Shown here: piece by piece, positions 26,815 to 35,292 of the stretch
Numbering within the stretch: position 1 is the stretch's first letter
How the letters are laid out: the number at the start of each line of letters is the position of its first letter
Source: CBDDFS01 sp965227255
Lineage (GTDB): Bacteria > Bacteroidota > Bacteroidia > Flavobacteriales_E > Vicingaceae
Direction: 5' to 3'
Assembly (NCBI GenBank): GCA_965227255.1
Contig: CBDDFS010000002.1
Span: forward strand, 124,001 to 188,000
DNA length: 64,000 bases
The notes under the pieces: generated by a model
Databases searched by the model: none
Seen by the model: only the letters and a program-made list of their open reading frames with translations
Told to the model about the DNA's origin: nothing
Made by a program: the position numbers and the translations under genes

Positions 26815-27710
26815 TATTTGTCAAGTTTACCTGGGTTCTTGTGTTCGTACATTACCAACATATCGATCAAGTTGATAGAAGCTGTTTCCATATCGTGAAT
26901 GATCGAATCGATTTTAGAGATAATGTAGTTGTAGAAGATCTGTAGAATAATGGCTACGATCAAACCAAATACCGTTGTCAAAAGGGCCACTTTAATACCG
27001 TTGGCAACAATGGAAGGAGAAATGTTGTTTGCCGCGGCGATGGCATCGAAGGCACCGATCATACCAATTACCGTTCCCATGAAACCAAGCATAGGAGCCA
27101 GTGCGATGAAAAGTGAGATCCATGATACTCCTTTTTCAAGAAGTCCGGTTTGAACACTACCGTAAGAAATAACTGATTTCTCAACGATGTCAAGACCTTC
27201 AGGAGATCTTTCAAGTCCTTCGTAGAAAATACTTGCAACAGGACCGCTTGTATTTCTACAAACTTCCTGAGCAGCACTTACTCCACCAGAGTTCAATGCA
27301 TCTTCAACCTCAGTAAGAAGCTTCTTTGTATTTGTGGTTGCCATATTAAGGTAGATCACCCTTTCAATAACAATGGCAAGTCCGAGGATCAAACAGATCA
27401 ATACGATTCCCATGAACTCAGGACCACCTTCTATGAATTTTTGCTTGATGATCTTATCGAAAGGAACGTCACCTGCCTGTTCAACAACAGGTTCTTCGGC
27501 AGCCGGTTCTTCAGCTGCCGGTTCTTCGGCAGCAGGCTCTTCGGCAGCAGCTTCTTCAGTTGCAGCCTCACCAGTAGTGCCCTCTGCTCCTTCCTCCGCA
27601 GCCATTTCTGTTTGCTCTTGATTTTCTTCGCCTTCCTGGGCAAATGCTGGCGCAGAAACGTAAAGATTTAACATTCCTGCAATTGCAATCAAACTGAGAA
27701 TTTTCTTCAT
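26814..27710 (-). CDS. exbB: MotA/TolQ/ExbB proton channel family protein with low-complexity linker
   Basis: 298 residues from the ATG at 27710 (MKKILSLIAIAG), which gives a clean signal peptide ending near APAFAQ; the frame is open to 27794 through tRNA-Ser, so earlier starts are rejected. After the signal is an acidic linker of Glu, Ala and Pro with four EEPAA-type units (near 47-75). Three transmembrane segments follow, with the TolQ/ExbB signature APMLGFMGTVIGMIGAFDAI. It is the channel subunit of the operon exbB, small membrane gene, exbD, exbD. Confidence 0.92.
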   Translation of the reverse strand: MKKILSLIAIAGMLNLYVSAPAFAQEGEENQEQTEMAAEEGAEGTTGEAATEEAAAEEPAAEEPAAEEPAAEEPVVEQAGDVPFDKIIKQKFIEGGPEFMGIVLICLILGLAIVIERVIYLNMATTNTKKLLTEVEDALNSGGVSAAQEVCRNTSGPVASIFYEGLERSPEGLDIVEKSVISYGSVQTGLLEKGVSWISLFIALAPMLGFMGTVIGMIGAFDAIAAANNISPSIVANGIKVALLTTVFGLIVAIILQIFYNYIISKIDSIIHDMETASINLIDMLVMYEHKNPGKLDK

Positions 27711-27761
27711 TTTAATGATATTGGTTTCTATTGTTTTTCTTTTTCTGTCTTTTATGTTTCG

Positions 27762-27850
27762 CGGAGAGAGAGGGATTCGAACCCTCGAAACCACTTTCGC
27801 AGTTTACACGCTTTCCAAGCGTGCGCCTTCAGCCACTCGGCCACCTCTCC
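27762..27850 (-). tRNA. tRNA-Ser (GGA anticodon)
   Basis: Read on the minus strand, the acceptor GGAGAGG pairs with TCTCTCC (last pair G-U), the D arm has GGCCGAGTGGCTGAAGGC, the anticodon stem CACGC/GCGTG holds loop TTGGAAA with anticodon GGA, the long variable arm (about 17 bases) marks class II, and the T arm is GAGGG-TTCGAAT-CCCTC. The discriminator is G. CCA is not encoded. It reads TCC and TCT serine codons and sits 51 bases upstream of exbB. Confidence 0.97.
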
Positions 27851-27858
27851 CGATCACA

Positions 27859-27892
27859 CAAAAGTAAATCCGTGATTTTCGGGCTGCCAAAA
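27859..27892 (-). promoter_or_regulatory. Promoter for tRNA-Ser
   Basis: -7 box TACTTTTG (27866-27859) is an exact TAnnTTTG, and TTTTG at 27892-27888 provides a -33 element with 21 bases between. The tRNA begins 8 bases beyond the -7 box. This is the best -33/-7 pair in the window. Confidence 0.75.
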
Positions 27893-27957
27893 TACAAAAT
27901 TTTCAATTACGCAGAAAAATTTTAAACCACTCTGAACGTTAAGTAAACCTTAATTAC

Positions 27958-28986
27958 TCAGGGATTTGACATTTCTCCTCTGAGCGATTTTTGAAGGTGC
28001 TTTTTAACCTCATCCTGATCATTCGTTTTTCCCAATAAAAACATCAGTTTAGCAATGGCGGCTTCTGATGTCAGATCCGCCCCACTTATCACGCCAATTT
28101 CATTCAAATATTGCCCGTTGGCATATTTATTTTGTTGTACTGTTCCACCATGACATTGCGTGATATTGAGAACGATAATGCCTTTATCAACAATTTCCTT
28201 TAGGGCTTCTCTTAAGTCTTCAGCAGAGGGTGCATTGCCCGATCCATATGTTTCTATGATCAAAGCTCGAAGTCCGTTTATGCTTCCGGCACATTTAATC
28301 ATGTCTCCTCTGATACCCGGAAATAATTTGAGGATGTTCACATCATTTGACATCTTCTCATGCACGAGCAGGTCTTTTCCCGGACTCCCTTTTGAAATTG
28401 CATAATCATCAAATTTGATCCTAACACCGGCCTCGGCGAGTAAAGGATAATTCGGTGTCTCGAATGCGCGGAAATCATCGGCATCTTCCTTTCTAGCTCT
28501 GTTTCCGCGATACAGATGATACTCGAAATAGATTGCCACCTCAGGAACTTTTGGGCGATCGCCCTCATATGTTGAAGCAATCTCAATAGCTGTGATCAGG
28601 TTCTCCCGACCATCCGTTCTCATGGTTCCGATAGGCAATTGTGATCCTGTAAGAATTACAGGTTTGTCGAGATTCTCCAGAAGAAAACTCAAGGCTGACG
28701 CGGTGTAAGCCATGGTGTCTGAGCCGTGCAGCACAACAAATCCATCAAATTCATCGTAATGTTTGCCAATGAACTGAGCCAATTCAACCCAAAGATCCGG
28801 ATTCATATCTGATGAATCAATTGGATTTTTGAAGGACCTGAATGTAAGCTGACAATCGAGTTTTTTCAACTCGGGGATCTCATCAAAGATGTGATCAAAG
28901 TCTACCGGTATAAAGGCATTCTTCTCATAATCCATTTTCATACCGATGGTTCCACCGGTATACACCAACATTACATTTCTTGTCAT
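27958..28986 (-). CDS. ansA: Type I L-asparaginase
   Basis: 342 residues. The two catalytic threonine motifs of the asparaginase family are present: VYTGGTIG near residues 8-15 and VLHGSDTMAYTASAL near 85-99. Length and the lack of a signal peptide fit the cytoplasmic type I enzyme, which turns asparagine to aspartate and ammonia. It follows tatD with an ATGA overlap, so both come from the same message. Confidence 0.93.
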   Translation of the reverse strand: MTRNVMLVYTGGTIGMKMDYEKNAFIPVDFDHIFDEIPELKKLDCQLTFRSFKNPIDSSDMNPDLWVELAQFIGKHYDEFDGFVVLHGSDTMAYTASALSFLLENLDKPVILTGSQLPIGTMRTDGRENLITAIEIASTYEGDRPKVPEVAIYFEYHLYRGNRARKEDADDFRAFETPNYPLLAEAGVRIKFDDYAISKGSPGKDLLVHEKMSNDVNILKLFPGIRGDMIKCAGSINGLRALIIETYGSGNAPSAEDLREALKEIVDKGIIVLNITQCHGGTVQQNKYANGQYLNEIGVISGADLTSEAAIAKLMFLLGKTNDQDEVKKHLQKSLRGEMSNP

Positions 28987-29756
28987 GACAATTGAAAAAT
29001 TTCCAGACTATTTCTCGTCGTCTGCTCGGCGATTATTTCTTCCGAAACAGAATACACCGAAGATAACTTCTTCACAATTTCTTTCAAATAAGAACTCTCA
29101 TTTCTTTTTCCTCGATAAGGAACGGGGGCAAGGTAAGGAGAATCGGTTTCAAGGACTAAGTTTTCCAGGGGGACCTGATCTAAAAACTGATCGATCTTTC
29201 CATTCTTAAATGTAACAACACCACCAATTCCCATTTTGAAACCACCGTAGTTCATAATGTGTTTCGCATCCTCAAGAGTTCCGCTGAAACAGTGAAATAT
29301 GCCAGTCAACTTATCGTCATTCAGTTTGTCCACACTGGCGAAGATCTCAGGGAATGAATCTCTTGCGTGGATTATAATGGGTAATGAAAATTCTTTGGCC
29401 CATTCAATCTGTGTTTCAAAGGCTTCAACTTGCTCTTTAATAAATGCCTTGTCCCAATATAGATCAATACCTATCTCTCCAACTCCTTTGTATTTTCCAC
29501 TTTCCAATCCCGCCCGAACATGTTCCAGTTCAGCCTTGAAATTTTCCTTTACAGAAGTCGGATGAAGTCCCATCATCGGAAAACAATTGTCGGGATATTT
29601 TGAAGCAAGACCATTCATTGAATCAGTAGTAGATGAATCGATGTTTGGCAGGAAAAACTTATCGACTCCCTGGTCCATGGCCCGCTGTATTACCTCTTGG
29701 ATATCATTCTCGAATTCTTCCAAATAAAGATGACAGTGTGAATCGATTAGCCGCAT
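28983..29756 (-). CDS. tatD: TatD-family metal-dependent deoxyribonuclease
   Basis: 257 residues with the TatD motifs: DSHCHLYLEEF at the start, the central GEIGIDLYWD, IIHARDS, FHCFSGT and ETDSPYLAP. These carry the histidines, Glu and Asp of the two-metal site. It is first in a two-gene unit with ansA. The -7 promoter box ends 4 bases before the ATG. Confidence 0.93.
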   Translation of the reverse strand: MRLIDSHCHLYLEEFENDIQEVIQRAMDQGVDKFFLPNIDSSTTDSMNGLASKYPDNCFPMMGLHPTSVKENFKAELEHVRAGLESGKYKGVGEIGIDLYWDKAFIKEQVEAFETQIEWAKEFSLPIIIHARDSFPEIFASVDKLNDDKLTGIFHCFSGTLEDAKHIMNYGGFKMGIGGVVTFKNGKIDQFLDQVPLENLVLETDSPYLAPVPYRGKRNESSYLKEIVKKLSSVYSVSEEIIAEQTTRNSLEIFQLS

Positions 29757-29760
29757 TCGG

Positions 29761-29768
29761 CAAATTTA
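29761..29768 (-). promoter_or_regulatory. -7 element TAAATTTG for tatD-ansA
   Basis: Exact TAnnTTTG, ending only 4 bases before the tatD ATG, so the transcript would start at or near the start codon. It borders the octamer array on the upstream side. Confidence 0.5.
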
Positions 29769-29776
29769 ATTGAAAT

Positions 29777-29824
29777 GGTGATTTGCTTATTCGGTGATTC
29801 GGGTATTTGGTTATTTGGCTATTA
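29777..29824. repeat. Degenerate octamer array, six units
   Basis: The units are GGTGATTT, GCTTATTC, GGTGATTC, GGGTATTT, GGTTATTT and GGCTATTA. Each starts with G and has T at positions 6 and 7. It lies between tatD and the next + strand gene. The 8-base step sets it apart from the 7-base arrays. Confidence 0.85.
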
Positions 29825-29867
29825 GATATAAATGGTTTGAAGGTATATTTACTAGAAAGATCAGTTA

Positions 29868-30254
29868 ATGCACTGCCTTATAATTTCAATATTCTTTTTG
29901 GTCACTGTGCAAATTTCATATTCGCAGGAAATCGAAGTTGAATACAAGGATAAGTTCAACAACACAATTCGAATCATGACCCAGGAAGACTGGTTTGATC
30001 TTTATGACTTGATCGAAGAAAAGGCATTTAACTCGTCCCATTTTGATGAGGACTCTATAATTAAAGAAGGACAGACATTTCAAATTCAAAGTATTTCTTC
30101 TTCTAAAAAGAAACGAGATCGGAGATATCACCTTCTGGTTTTATGGACCGATGGTGTATTTATTGGAATTAAGAAGTATATTCTGGTAGATACTTATGAC
30201 TGGGCCGGTAATGTAAAACTGGAGGAAGTCATGTATAATGGAATGGAGATTTGA
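29868..30254 (+). CDS. Hypothetical exported protein
   Basis: 128 residues with a signal peptide (MHCLIISIFFLVTVQISYSQ, cleavage near residue 20). The mature part is charged with a possible beta-helix pattern and no recognised motif. Its stop overlaps the start of the next gene by a TTGA arrangement, so the pair is probably translated together. Confidence 0.65.
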   Translation: MHCLIISIFFLVTVQISYSQEIEVEYKDKFNNTIRIMTQEDWFDLYDLIEEKAFNSSHFDEDSIIKEGQTFQIQSISSSKKKRDRRYHLLVLWTDGVFIGIKKYILVDTYDWAGNVKLEEVMYNGMEI

Positions 30255-30643
30255 AAAGAGTAATTAGCTTAATCCTAGAAATCATTTGGTTGCTGATCCT
30301 GGTTTTTCTTCATATCAGCAGATATGACCCTTATGTTTCATCTCCTTTTGCACGCGATATAAATGTGATTAACATTTCTTCTGATGTTGTCATTCTATGT
30401 CTCCTGATATATAAAATCATTCTCAATGTGCTCTATATATCTAAGAAAAAGGTAACCGGCAAAAGAGTATTGCTCGTGATTTCTTTAATCTATGCCATTT
30501 GCTCGCTTGAGACAATCTATCAATTTTCAATGTTTGCCTGGTATATCGAGAAGTTGCTTTTTGCGCAGGCTATCGTGTTTGTTTCGCCTGTAATTATTTG
30601 GCTCCTACAATCACGATCCGCACCTTCAAATGTAAATTCATGA
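30251..30643 (+). CDS. Hypothetical four-helix membrane protein
   Basis: 130 residues from a TTG that overlaps the upstream stop by 4 bases. Hydrophobic segments lie near 5-22, 34-55, 70-88 and 97-118. No motif is recognised. Translational coupling to the exported protein before it suggests a shared role. Confidence 0.6.
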   Translation: MKRVISLILEIIWLLILVFLHISRYDPYVSSPFARDINVINISSDVVILCLLIYKIILNVLYISKKKVTGKRVLLVISLIYAICSLETIYQFSMFAWYIEKLLFAQAIVFVSPVIIWLLQSRSAPSNVNS

Positions 30644-30705
30644 AAATATTCTCCTACGTATTTGATAACTGCAGAAAGGTGCGAGTTCTTAAATAACAAA
30701 ACGTG

Positions 30706-30713
30706 TATTTTTG
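30706..30713 (+). promoter_or_regulatory. -7 element TATTTTTG for GT9 gene
   Basis: Exact TAnnTTTG. It overlaps the TTG at 30711 that would otherwise be the first start of the GT9 frame, which favours the GTG at 30720, six bases downstream of the box. Confidence 0.5.
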
Positions 30714-30719
30714 GCCCTG

Positions 30720-31724
30720 GTGTCAGAAACTTCGGAAAATACAGAAAAGGCCAAGATCCTAATCATTCGTTTCAGCTCTATTGGTGACGTGGTTCTTACC
30801 ACTCCTGTGATCCGATGTTTAAAGGAACAGGTTTACGGAGGATGTGAGCTTCATTACGTGATTCTCAAACCTTTCGTTAGTGTGCTGGAGAATAATCCGT
30901 ACATCGACAAACTTCATATTCTTGATAACAACACAGAAGAGTTGATCGAAGAATTAAATAATGAAGGATTTCATTACATCATCGACCTGCACAAGAATAT
31001 TCGAAGTCATCTTTTCAGGCGTCGACTCAAGGTTTTGACCTTCACAATTCGCAAGCTCAATGTTCAGAAATGGCTTCTTGTCAATTTCGGCATTGATCGT
31101 CTGCCCAATCTTCATATTGTAGATCGATATTTTGAAGCAGTTGAGAAACTCAATGTCAAAAATGATGGCAAAGGACTTGACTATTTTATTCCTGAGAATG
31201 AAGAAATAAATACTCAGGAGAAATTTAATGCAGACGCCAATAACTATCTGGTTTTTGCCATCGGTGCGGCTCATGAAGGGAAGAAACTTCCCGTACATCG
31301 AATGAGAGTCTTATGTGAGAAGATCAATCATAAGGTCATTTTGATCGGCGGTGAACAAGACATTGAAAATGGCAAGAAAGTCTCCGAAGGCTTGGAACAT
31401 ATTATTAATACCTGTGGAGATCTGAGCATTAATCAATCGGCCAGCGTGATGAAACAAGCGCGGCTCGTGATCAGTCATGATTCAGGTATGATGCACATTG
31501 CCGCAGCTTTTAAAAAGAAGATCATTTCAATCTGGGGAGCAACAGTGCCAAAATTTGGCATGTCGGCCTATCTGCCTCACCCCGACTCAGTCATCGTTGA
31601 AGCCGAACATTTGAAATTCCGACCCACTTCTAAACTTGGAAACAAGAAAACGAAGAAGGAAAGAAGAACCACAGAAGAAATTGATCTGAACCGCATACTT
31701 GAATCAGTCAACAAGTTGTGGTGA
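30720..31724 (+). CDS. Glycosyltransferase family 9 (heptosyltransferase-like)
   Basis: 334 residues from GTG 30720 (MSETSENTEKAKILIIR). The GT9 opening RFSSIGDVVLTTPVIR is present. The C-terminal half has FAIGAAHEGKKLP and HDSGMMHIAAAFKKKIISIWGAT, the sugar-nucleotide site of the GT-B fold. The family adds heptose or other sugars to lipid A core. Here it is probably one step of lipopolysaccharide core assembly. No other LPS gene is adjacent. Confidence 0.88.
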   Translation: MSETSENTEKAKILIIRFSSIGDVVLTTPVIRCLKEQVYGGCELHYVILKPFVSVLENNPYIDKLHILDNNTEELIEELNNEGFHYIIDLHKNIRSHLFRRRLKVLTFTIRKLNVQKWLLVNFGIDRLPNLHIVDRYFEAVEKLNVKNDGKGLDYFIPENEEINTQEKFNADANNYLVFAIGAAHEGKKLPVHRMRVLCEKINHKVILIGGEQDIENGKKVSEGLEHIINTCGDLSINQSASVMKQARLVISHDSGMMHIAAAFKKKIISIWGATVPKFGMSAYLPHPDSVIVEAEHLKFRPTSKLGNKKTKKERRTTEEIDLNRILESVNKLW

Positions 31725-31765
31725 TGGAGATTAGCCCGCCCCTACAGAACGGCATAATAGGGCAG

Positions 31766-31842
31766 GTGATTAGTGATTAGTGGTTTGTGATTAGAAATAA
31801 GATCAAATCTATAATCGTTAATCGTTAATCTAAAATCTATAG
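31766..31842. repeat. Degenerate heptamer array, 11 units
   Basis: Eleven consecutive 7-base units: GTGATTA twice, GTGGTTT, GTGATTA, GAAATAA, GATCAAA, TCTATAA, TCGTTAA twice, TCTAAAA and TCTATAG. The last two run into the final codons of the outer membrane protein gene, whose stop is at 31830-31832. Confidence 0.88.
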
Positions 31843-32372
31843 TATAGTCCTGCTTCACCCGTGAAGCCAATATTCTCAAAATTCTGATACGCTCCATAAC
31901 CTCCCATAAGGTTCAGACTTACGACGCGGACAATTAGAAATTCGAATCCGACTCCCAATCCGTGATTCCACCATTCTTCTGTCAGATCTTCATAATACCC
32001 GTAATCAAACTGACTCGGGTCTGATACCCACTGACCATTTTTTTCCTTGTTGTATCGGTAATAATTGGACTGGTAAACGAAAAAATTCGACCTCCTGTTT
32101 TCTACCAGATTATACAAAAAGGTAATTCCTGCATGGAATTGGGTGTTGGTTTCGGTCTTGAAAGGCGCAAAAGTTCCCTGAATGGCAAAGCGCTTGATAT
32201 ATCTACGATATGATATTCCGTAAGCGGAAGTAGCGCCAACAGCAACACCAAGGGCATTGTTTCCCGGTCTTATTTCAATGTCGGCAGCCGGAGCCTGCGC
32301 ATTTGATTCTTCTTGTGCATCTGCAGTGAAGAAGAGTGAGGAAACGGCGATTAAAACGATAAACCTTTTCAT
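31830..32372 (-). CDS. Predicted outer membrane beta-barrel protein
   Basis: 180 residues with signal peptide MKRFIVLIAVSSLFFTADAQ. The mature chain alternates hydrophobic and polar residues as in small barrels, with strands ending near GAYQNFENIG and a terminal AGLYYRF, an aromatic end typical of outer membrane proteins. Function unknown. The last codons lie in a heptamer array. Confidence 0.75.
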   Translation of the reverse strand: MKRFIVLIAVSSLFFTADAQEESNAQAPAADIEIRPGNNALGVAVGATSAYGISYRRYIKRFAIQGTFAPFKTETNTQFHAGITFLYNLVENRRSNFFVYQSNYYRYNKEKNGQWVSDPSQFDYGYYEDLTEEWWNHGLGVGFEFLIVRVVSLNLMGGYGAYQNFENIGFTGEAGLYYRF

Positions 32373-32455
32373 AAGCAGTGTTTCGTATATAACGATTAAA
32401 TTTCGTGAAAATTTTTAATTACTCATATTCGATGTTCGATAGAATTAAACCAAAG

Positions 32456-33109
32456 ATGAAGAAGACTTGGATTAGATCGTATGGATTTGTCGCTTTCCTT
32501 TTGCTATTCAGCTTTTTACTTTGTGGAACCAATCCTCTTCATTCACAGACTCTGCCCCACTTAATCCCGAAACTCGATTCAATGGTTTCGGCTGATCAGG
32601 CTTACCGAGAACTATTGCAACGAATGAGCAAAGAAGGGAATAAATCGGCCAATATTGAACAGACAAGATCTCAACTCAGACATATTGACGAACAGAACTA
32701 TTATGAGATTGTCACCTATTTCTATGAACATGGATTTCTTGGTTACGATAAAGTCGGGGAAGAAGGATCGAACAACTTCTGGCTCCTGGTGCAACATCAA
32801 ACAGAGCACCCTGAATTTCAGGAAAAAGTTCTGTTGGCAATGGAAAAAGAAGTGATGAAGGATAATGCCGACAGGAAAAACTACGTCTATTTATTAGATT
32901 GGGTAAAAATGGTAAAAGGAGAGGCCCAGGTATATGGAAGCCAGCTTCGACTCAATAAGGAAGCTGATATATATGAAGTTTATAATCTAGAAGATCCTGA
33001 GCATGTCAATGAACGCAGATCAGAAATTGGCTTAGAGCCGATTGAGGATTATGTGCAAAAGGTGAATGCAGCCTATGGCAAGGGGACGGAGATGAAAGAT
33101 GAAAAATGA
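32456..33109 (+). CDS. DUF6624-type secreted protein
   Basis: 217 residues from ATG 32456 (MKKTWIRSYGFVAFLL), giving a signal peptide ending near LHSQ. The frame is open to GTG 32405. The mature part fits DUF6624: YRELLQR near the start, DEQNYYEIVTYFYEHGF, WLLVQHQTEHPEFQ, LDWVKMVKGEAQVYGSQLR and a final NERRSEIGLEPIEDY. Role unknown. The last five codons (MKDEK) come from a GATGAAA heptamer array. Confidence 0.8.
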   Translation: MKKTWIRSYGFVAFLLLFSFLLCGTNPLHSQTLPHLIPKLDSMVSADQAYRELLQRMSKEGNKSANIEQTRSQLRHIDEQNYYEIVTYFYEHGFLGYDKVGEEGSNNFWLLVQHQTEHPEFQEKVLLAMEKEVMKDNADRKNYVYLLDWVKMVKGEAQVYGSQLRLNKEADIYEVYNLEDPEHVNERRSEIGLEPIEDYVQKVNAAYGKGTEMKDEK

Positions 33110-33130
33110 AAGGTGAAAGGTGAATGATGG
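33091..33130. repeat. Heptamer array, five units of GATGAAA type
   Basis: GATGAAA twice, AATGAAA, GGTGAAA and GGTGAAT, then GATGG. It overlaps the last codons and stop of the DUF6624 gene and runs to the stop of the thioesterase gene. Confidence 0.88.
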
Positions 33131-33132
33131 TA

Positions 33133-33648
33133 TTATTTTTCATCTGGGAAGAATAATGCCTTTAGTTCTGTGGCATCATTTGGATCCATCTTTTTAGAAA
33201 GTATCAAACTCAATTGTCTTCTTCGCAAGGCACTTTCGTATCTTTCTTTTTGCACATCCGTTTCGGGTTGAACCGGTGGGACTTCAATTGGTTGTCCAAG
33301 TTGATCAACGGCAACAAAGGTATAGATGGCAGTATTAGTCATTTTTTGATGACCCGGTCCTTCCACTGAAACATCAATAAATACTTCAATAGAGGTATTG
33401 AATGCTCTAGAAACCTCGGCTTCAAAAGTCACGATATCGCCAAGTCGGATTGGGTGATCGAAGGCTACATTGTTTACAGCTGCTGTAACCACCACTCTAT
33501 TGCAGTGACGATGACAGGCAATGGCACCGGCGATGTCCATCCAGTGCAACAATCTTCCTCCTCTTAAATTTCCCAATGTATTCGTGTCGTTGGGCAGTAC
33601 AATTTCCGTCTTAACACAACGGCTTTCGGCTGGTGTTTTCGCTTTCAT
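33133..33648 (-). CDS. Acyl-CoA thioesterase, hotdog fold (YciA/BACH-like)
   Basis: 171 residues. The hotdog motif NTLGNLRGGRLLHWMDIAG is present, with the conserved NNVAFDHPIRLGDIVTFEA that follows it. Cytoplasmic acyl-CoA hydrolase by family. Its ATG is 13 bases after the HU-SPOR stop, so it is likely co-transcribed with that gene. Confidence 0.92.
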   Translation of the reverse strand: MKAKTPAESRCVKTEIVLPNDTNTLGNLRGGRLLHWMDIAGAIACHRHCNRVVVTAAVNNVAFDHPIRLGDIVTFEAEVSRAFNTSIEVFIDVSVEGPGHQKMTNTAIYTFVAVDQLGQPIEVPPVQPETDVQKERYESALRRRQLSLILSKKMDPNDATELKALFFPDEK

Positions 33649-33661
33649 ATTAAGTCTTTGA

Positions 33662-34692
33662 TTACTTTACCAACAACCAGGCTTGTTTGTTGGTTTCAGC
33701 TTTAATTTTTTGAAGGAATTCTCTCGCTTCTTTTTCTGAGGTGAAGGTTTGATAGCTTACAACATGTAATCCACCTCGTTTCACATTCATATCTGCCTTG
33801 AAGCCTTGACGTTTTAATTTCTTCACGTATCTAACAGCATTTTTTTCTACTCCAAAAACAGCCGCCAACCACATGATAACGTCCATATACTTCAACTTTT
33901 TCTTTCTCCGGAATCGGATCTTTCAATCTTACCTTTAGCTTGGAATCGAGGCCTTCCATGTCCAGATAAACAACTTCCTCTTCCGATTCAAGGTTTGAAT
34001 TGCTTTTGATCTCTGAATCATCAAATGTCTGGGAATCGTAATCCGTTGGGATGTAAATATTTTTTTCCTTTTTAAATGGATTCATTGAAATCTCGCTGAA
34101 GTTTACATTCCTGAATGCATCCATTTTATAGGCAGTAAGAGTAACGATCGACAAAAGAGCTGCTGCTGCAGAGTATTTCGCCATTTTGTGAATCAGGGGT
34201 CGCGTTGTAACATCAATTTCATCCTCACCCGAAGCCGCTTTTGAATGAACAACTTTCAATGCCTCTTTCCGGTCGATAGGCAAGGCCTGAAAACTGCTCA
34301 AACCAAATGACTCAATCAGGAAGTTGTGATTTGATTCGTGCTGGAATTGAAGATTACCTGCCTGGTCTTTGTAGAAATATCCGAGCCCATCAATTTCAAC
34401 CTGCTTACCGGAGGAAAGATCATTTTTCATCCGATTAACCTGATCGCTGATCCATGACAAGGCCGTGTCATAAGCAACACCTTCAGCAATGGCCATTGAA
34501 TGAGCCAAGAGGCCGTCATTCATTACCCAACATTTTATTGAAGGAAATCTTCTTTCCGGGAGGGTGAAAACGATGTTGTACCGGGTGGATCTTCGCCGGA
34601 CTAAAACTGCACACAAATCCACCAAAATCGGGGATTACAACGCAGTCGTACTGGAATAAAAGTTCGCGAATATATCTATAAAAAAGCACCAT
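33662..34692 (-). pseudogene. HU (CCDC81-type)-SPOR protein gene with two +1 frameshifts
   Basis: Read in three frames this gives one 342-residue protein. Frame 1 starts at ATG 34692 and runs through LLFQYDCVVIPDFGGF and IHPVQHRFHPPGKKISFNKML. An extra base in the GGG at 34526-34528 then leads to frame 2 (MNDGLLAHSMAIAEGVAYD, a transmembrane segment near AAALLSIVTLTAY, an acidic linker). A second extra base, probably in the T5 run at 33854-33858, is needed to join YHVVGGCF to VEKNAVRYVKKLKRQGF, the SPOR domain, ending AWLLVK. The A7 run at 33840-33846 is a second possible site. The family pairs a CCDC81-like HU domain with SPOR, which binds denuded peptidoglycan. Read literally the gene is broken twice. 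Sequencing error is quite possible. Confidence 0.8.
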
Positions 34693-34708
34693 CCGGATGA
34701 ATGGTGCT
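34685..34708 (-). terminator. Intrinsic terminator of the ECF sigma gene
   Basis: On the minus strand AGCACCAT pairs with ATGGTGCT over an 8-base loop, followed by five further T. It lies 34 bases after the sigma stop. The downstream arm contains the ATG (34692) and GTG of the HU-SPOR frame. Confidence 0.85.
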
Positions 34709-34741
34709 AAGGTATTATTTTAGGAGGAAGTAAGGAAGTTC

Positions 34742-35257
34742 TTAGGCGGCAAATTTTATGCCTTCCATTGCGAGCTTGTCTTTGAGCTGAGCTCTTGCCT
34801 GGAATATTCTGTTCTTCACAGTTCCGATCGGAATATTCAACTCTTCGGCAATCTCTTTATACTTAAATCCTGCAAAGTATCTTTTAAAGGGTATTTTATA
34901 AATCTGATCCAATTCGTTGATCAAATCTTTTAGGTGATTGTGCTGGATGTGTGCAATCGGTGAGCTGTGGTTTCTAAAGTTGTCCTGAGAAAAATATTTA
35001 TCTCTAACGACTTCATTTTCTTCAACAACTCTTTTGTTCCTTTTGTAATTATTAATGAAGGTATTCTTCATTATAATATACATCCAGGCTGAAAGGTTGG
35101 TGTTGTCTTCGAATTTGTTCTTATTCTTTAGGGCTTTATATACAGTTTCCTGAATAAGATCCTTTGATTCTTCTCTATTATTTGTGAGTTTATATGCGTG
35201 TCCTTCAAGTTGCTTACTATAGTTAACAATCTTGGTGTAAAAATCTTGTTCTGACAT
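34742..35257 (-). CDS. ECF-family RNA polymerase sigma factor
   Basis: 171 residues from ATG 35257 (MSEQDFYTKIV); earlier starts fall in the promoter. Sigma region 2 is LTNNREESKDLIQETVYKALKN with the following SAWMYIIMKNTFINNYK, and region 4 is FAGFKYKEIAEELNIPIGTVKNRIFQAR. No anti-sigma gene is adjacent. The gene follows the CarH-like gene and its promoter is bracketed by two inverted repeats. In many Bacteroidota a similar merR-sigma pair heads carotenoid gene clusters; none is seen here. The target regulon is unknown. Confidence 0.93.
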   Translation of the reverse strand: MSEQDFYTKIVNYSKQLEGHAYKLTNNREESKDLIQETVYKALKNKNKFEDNTNLSAWMYIIMKNTFINNYKRNKRVVEENEVVRDKYFSQDNFRNHSSPIAHIQHNHLKDLINELDQIYKIPFKRYFAGFKYKEIAEELNIPIGTVKNRIFQARAQLKDKLAMEGIKFAA

Positions 35258-35292
35258 TTTGTTTAACTTTTTGTTGTTTTCGTTAAACAAAA
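35257..35292. promoter_or_regulatory. Inverted repeat operator, copy 1 (proximal)
   Basis: TTTTGTTTAAC (35257-35267) and GTTAAACAAAA (35282-35292) are perfect 11-base inverted arms with a 14-base spacer. The proximal arm touches the first base of the sigma start codon, and the distal arm overlaps the -7 box, so binding would block transcription. Confidence 0.85.

Noticed and set aside
27441..27671. + strand open frame rich in Ser, Phe and Arg opposite exbB
   Set aside because: It is the antisense reading of the EEPAA repeat coding region.
31730..31765. GCCC...GGGC pairing after the GT9 gene as an intrinsic terminator
   Set aside because: The stem is short, the loop is long and no U-run follows.
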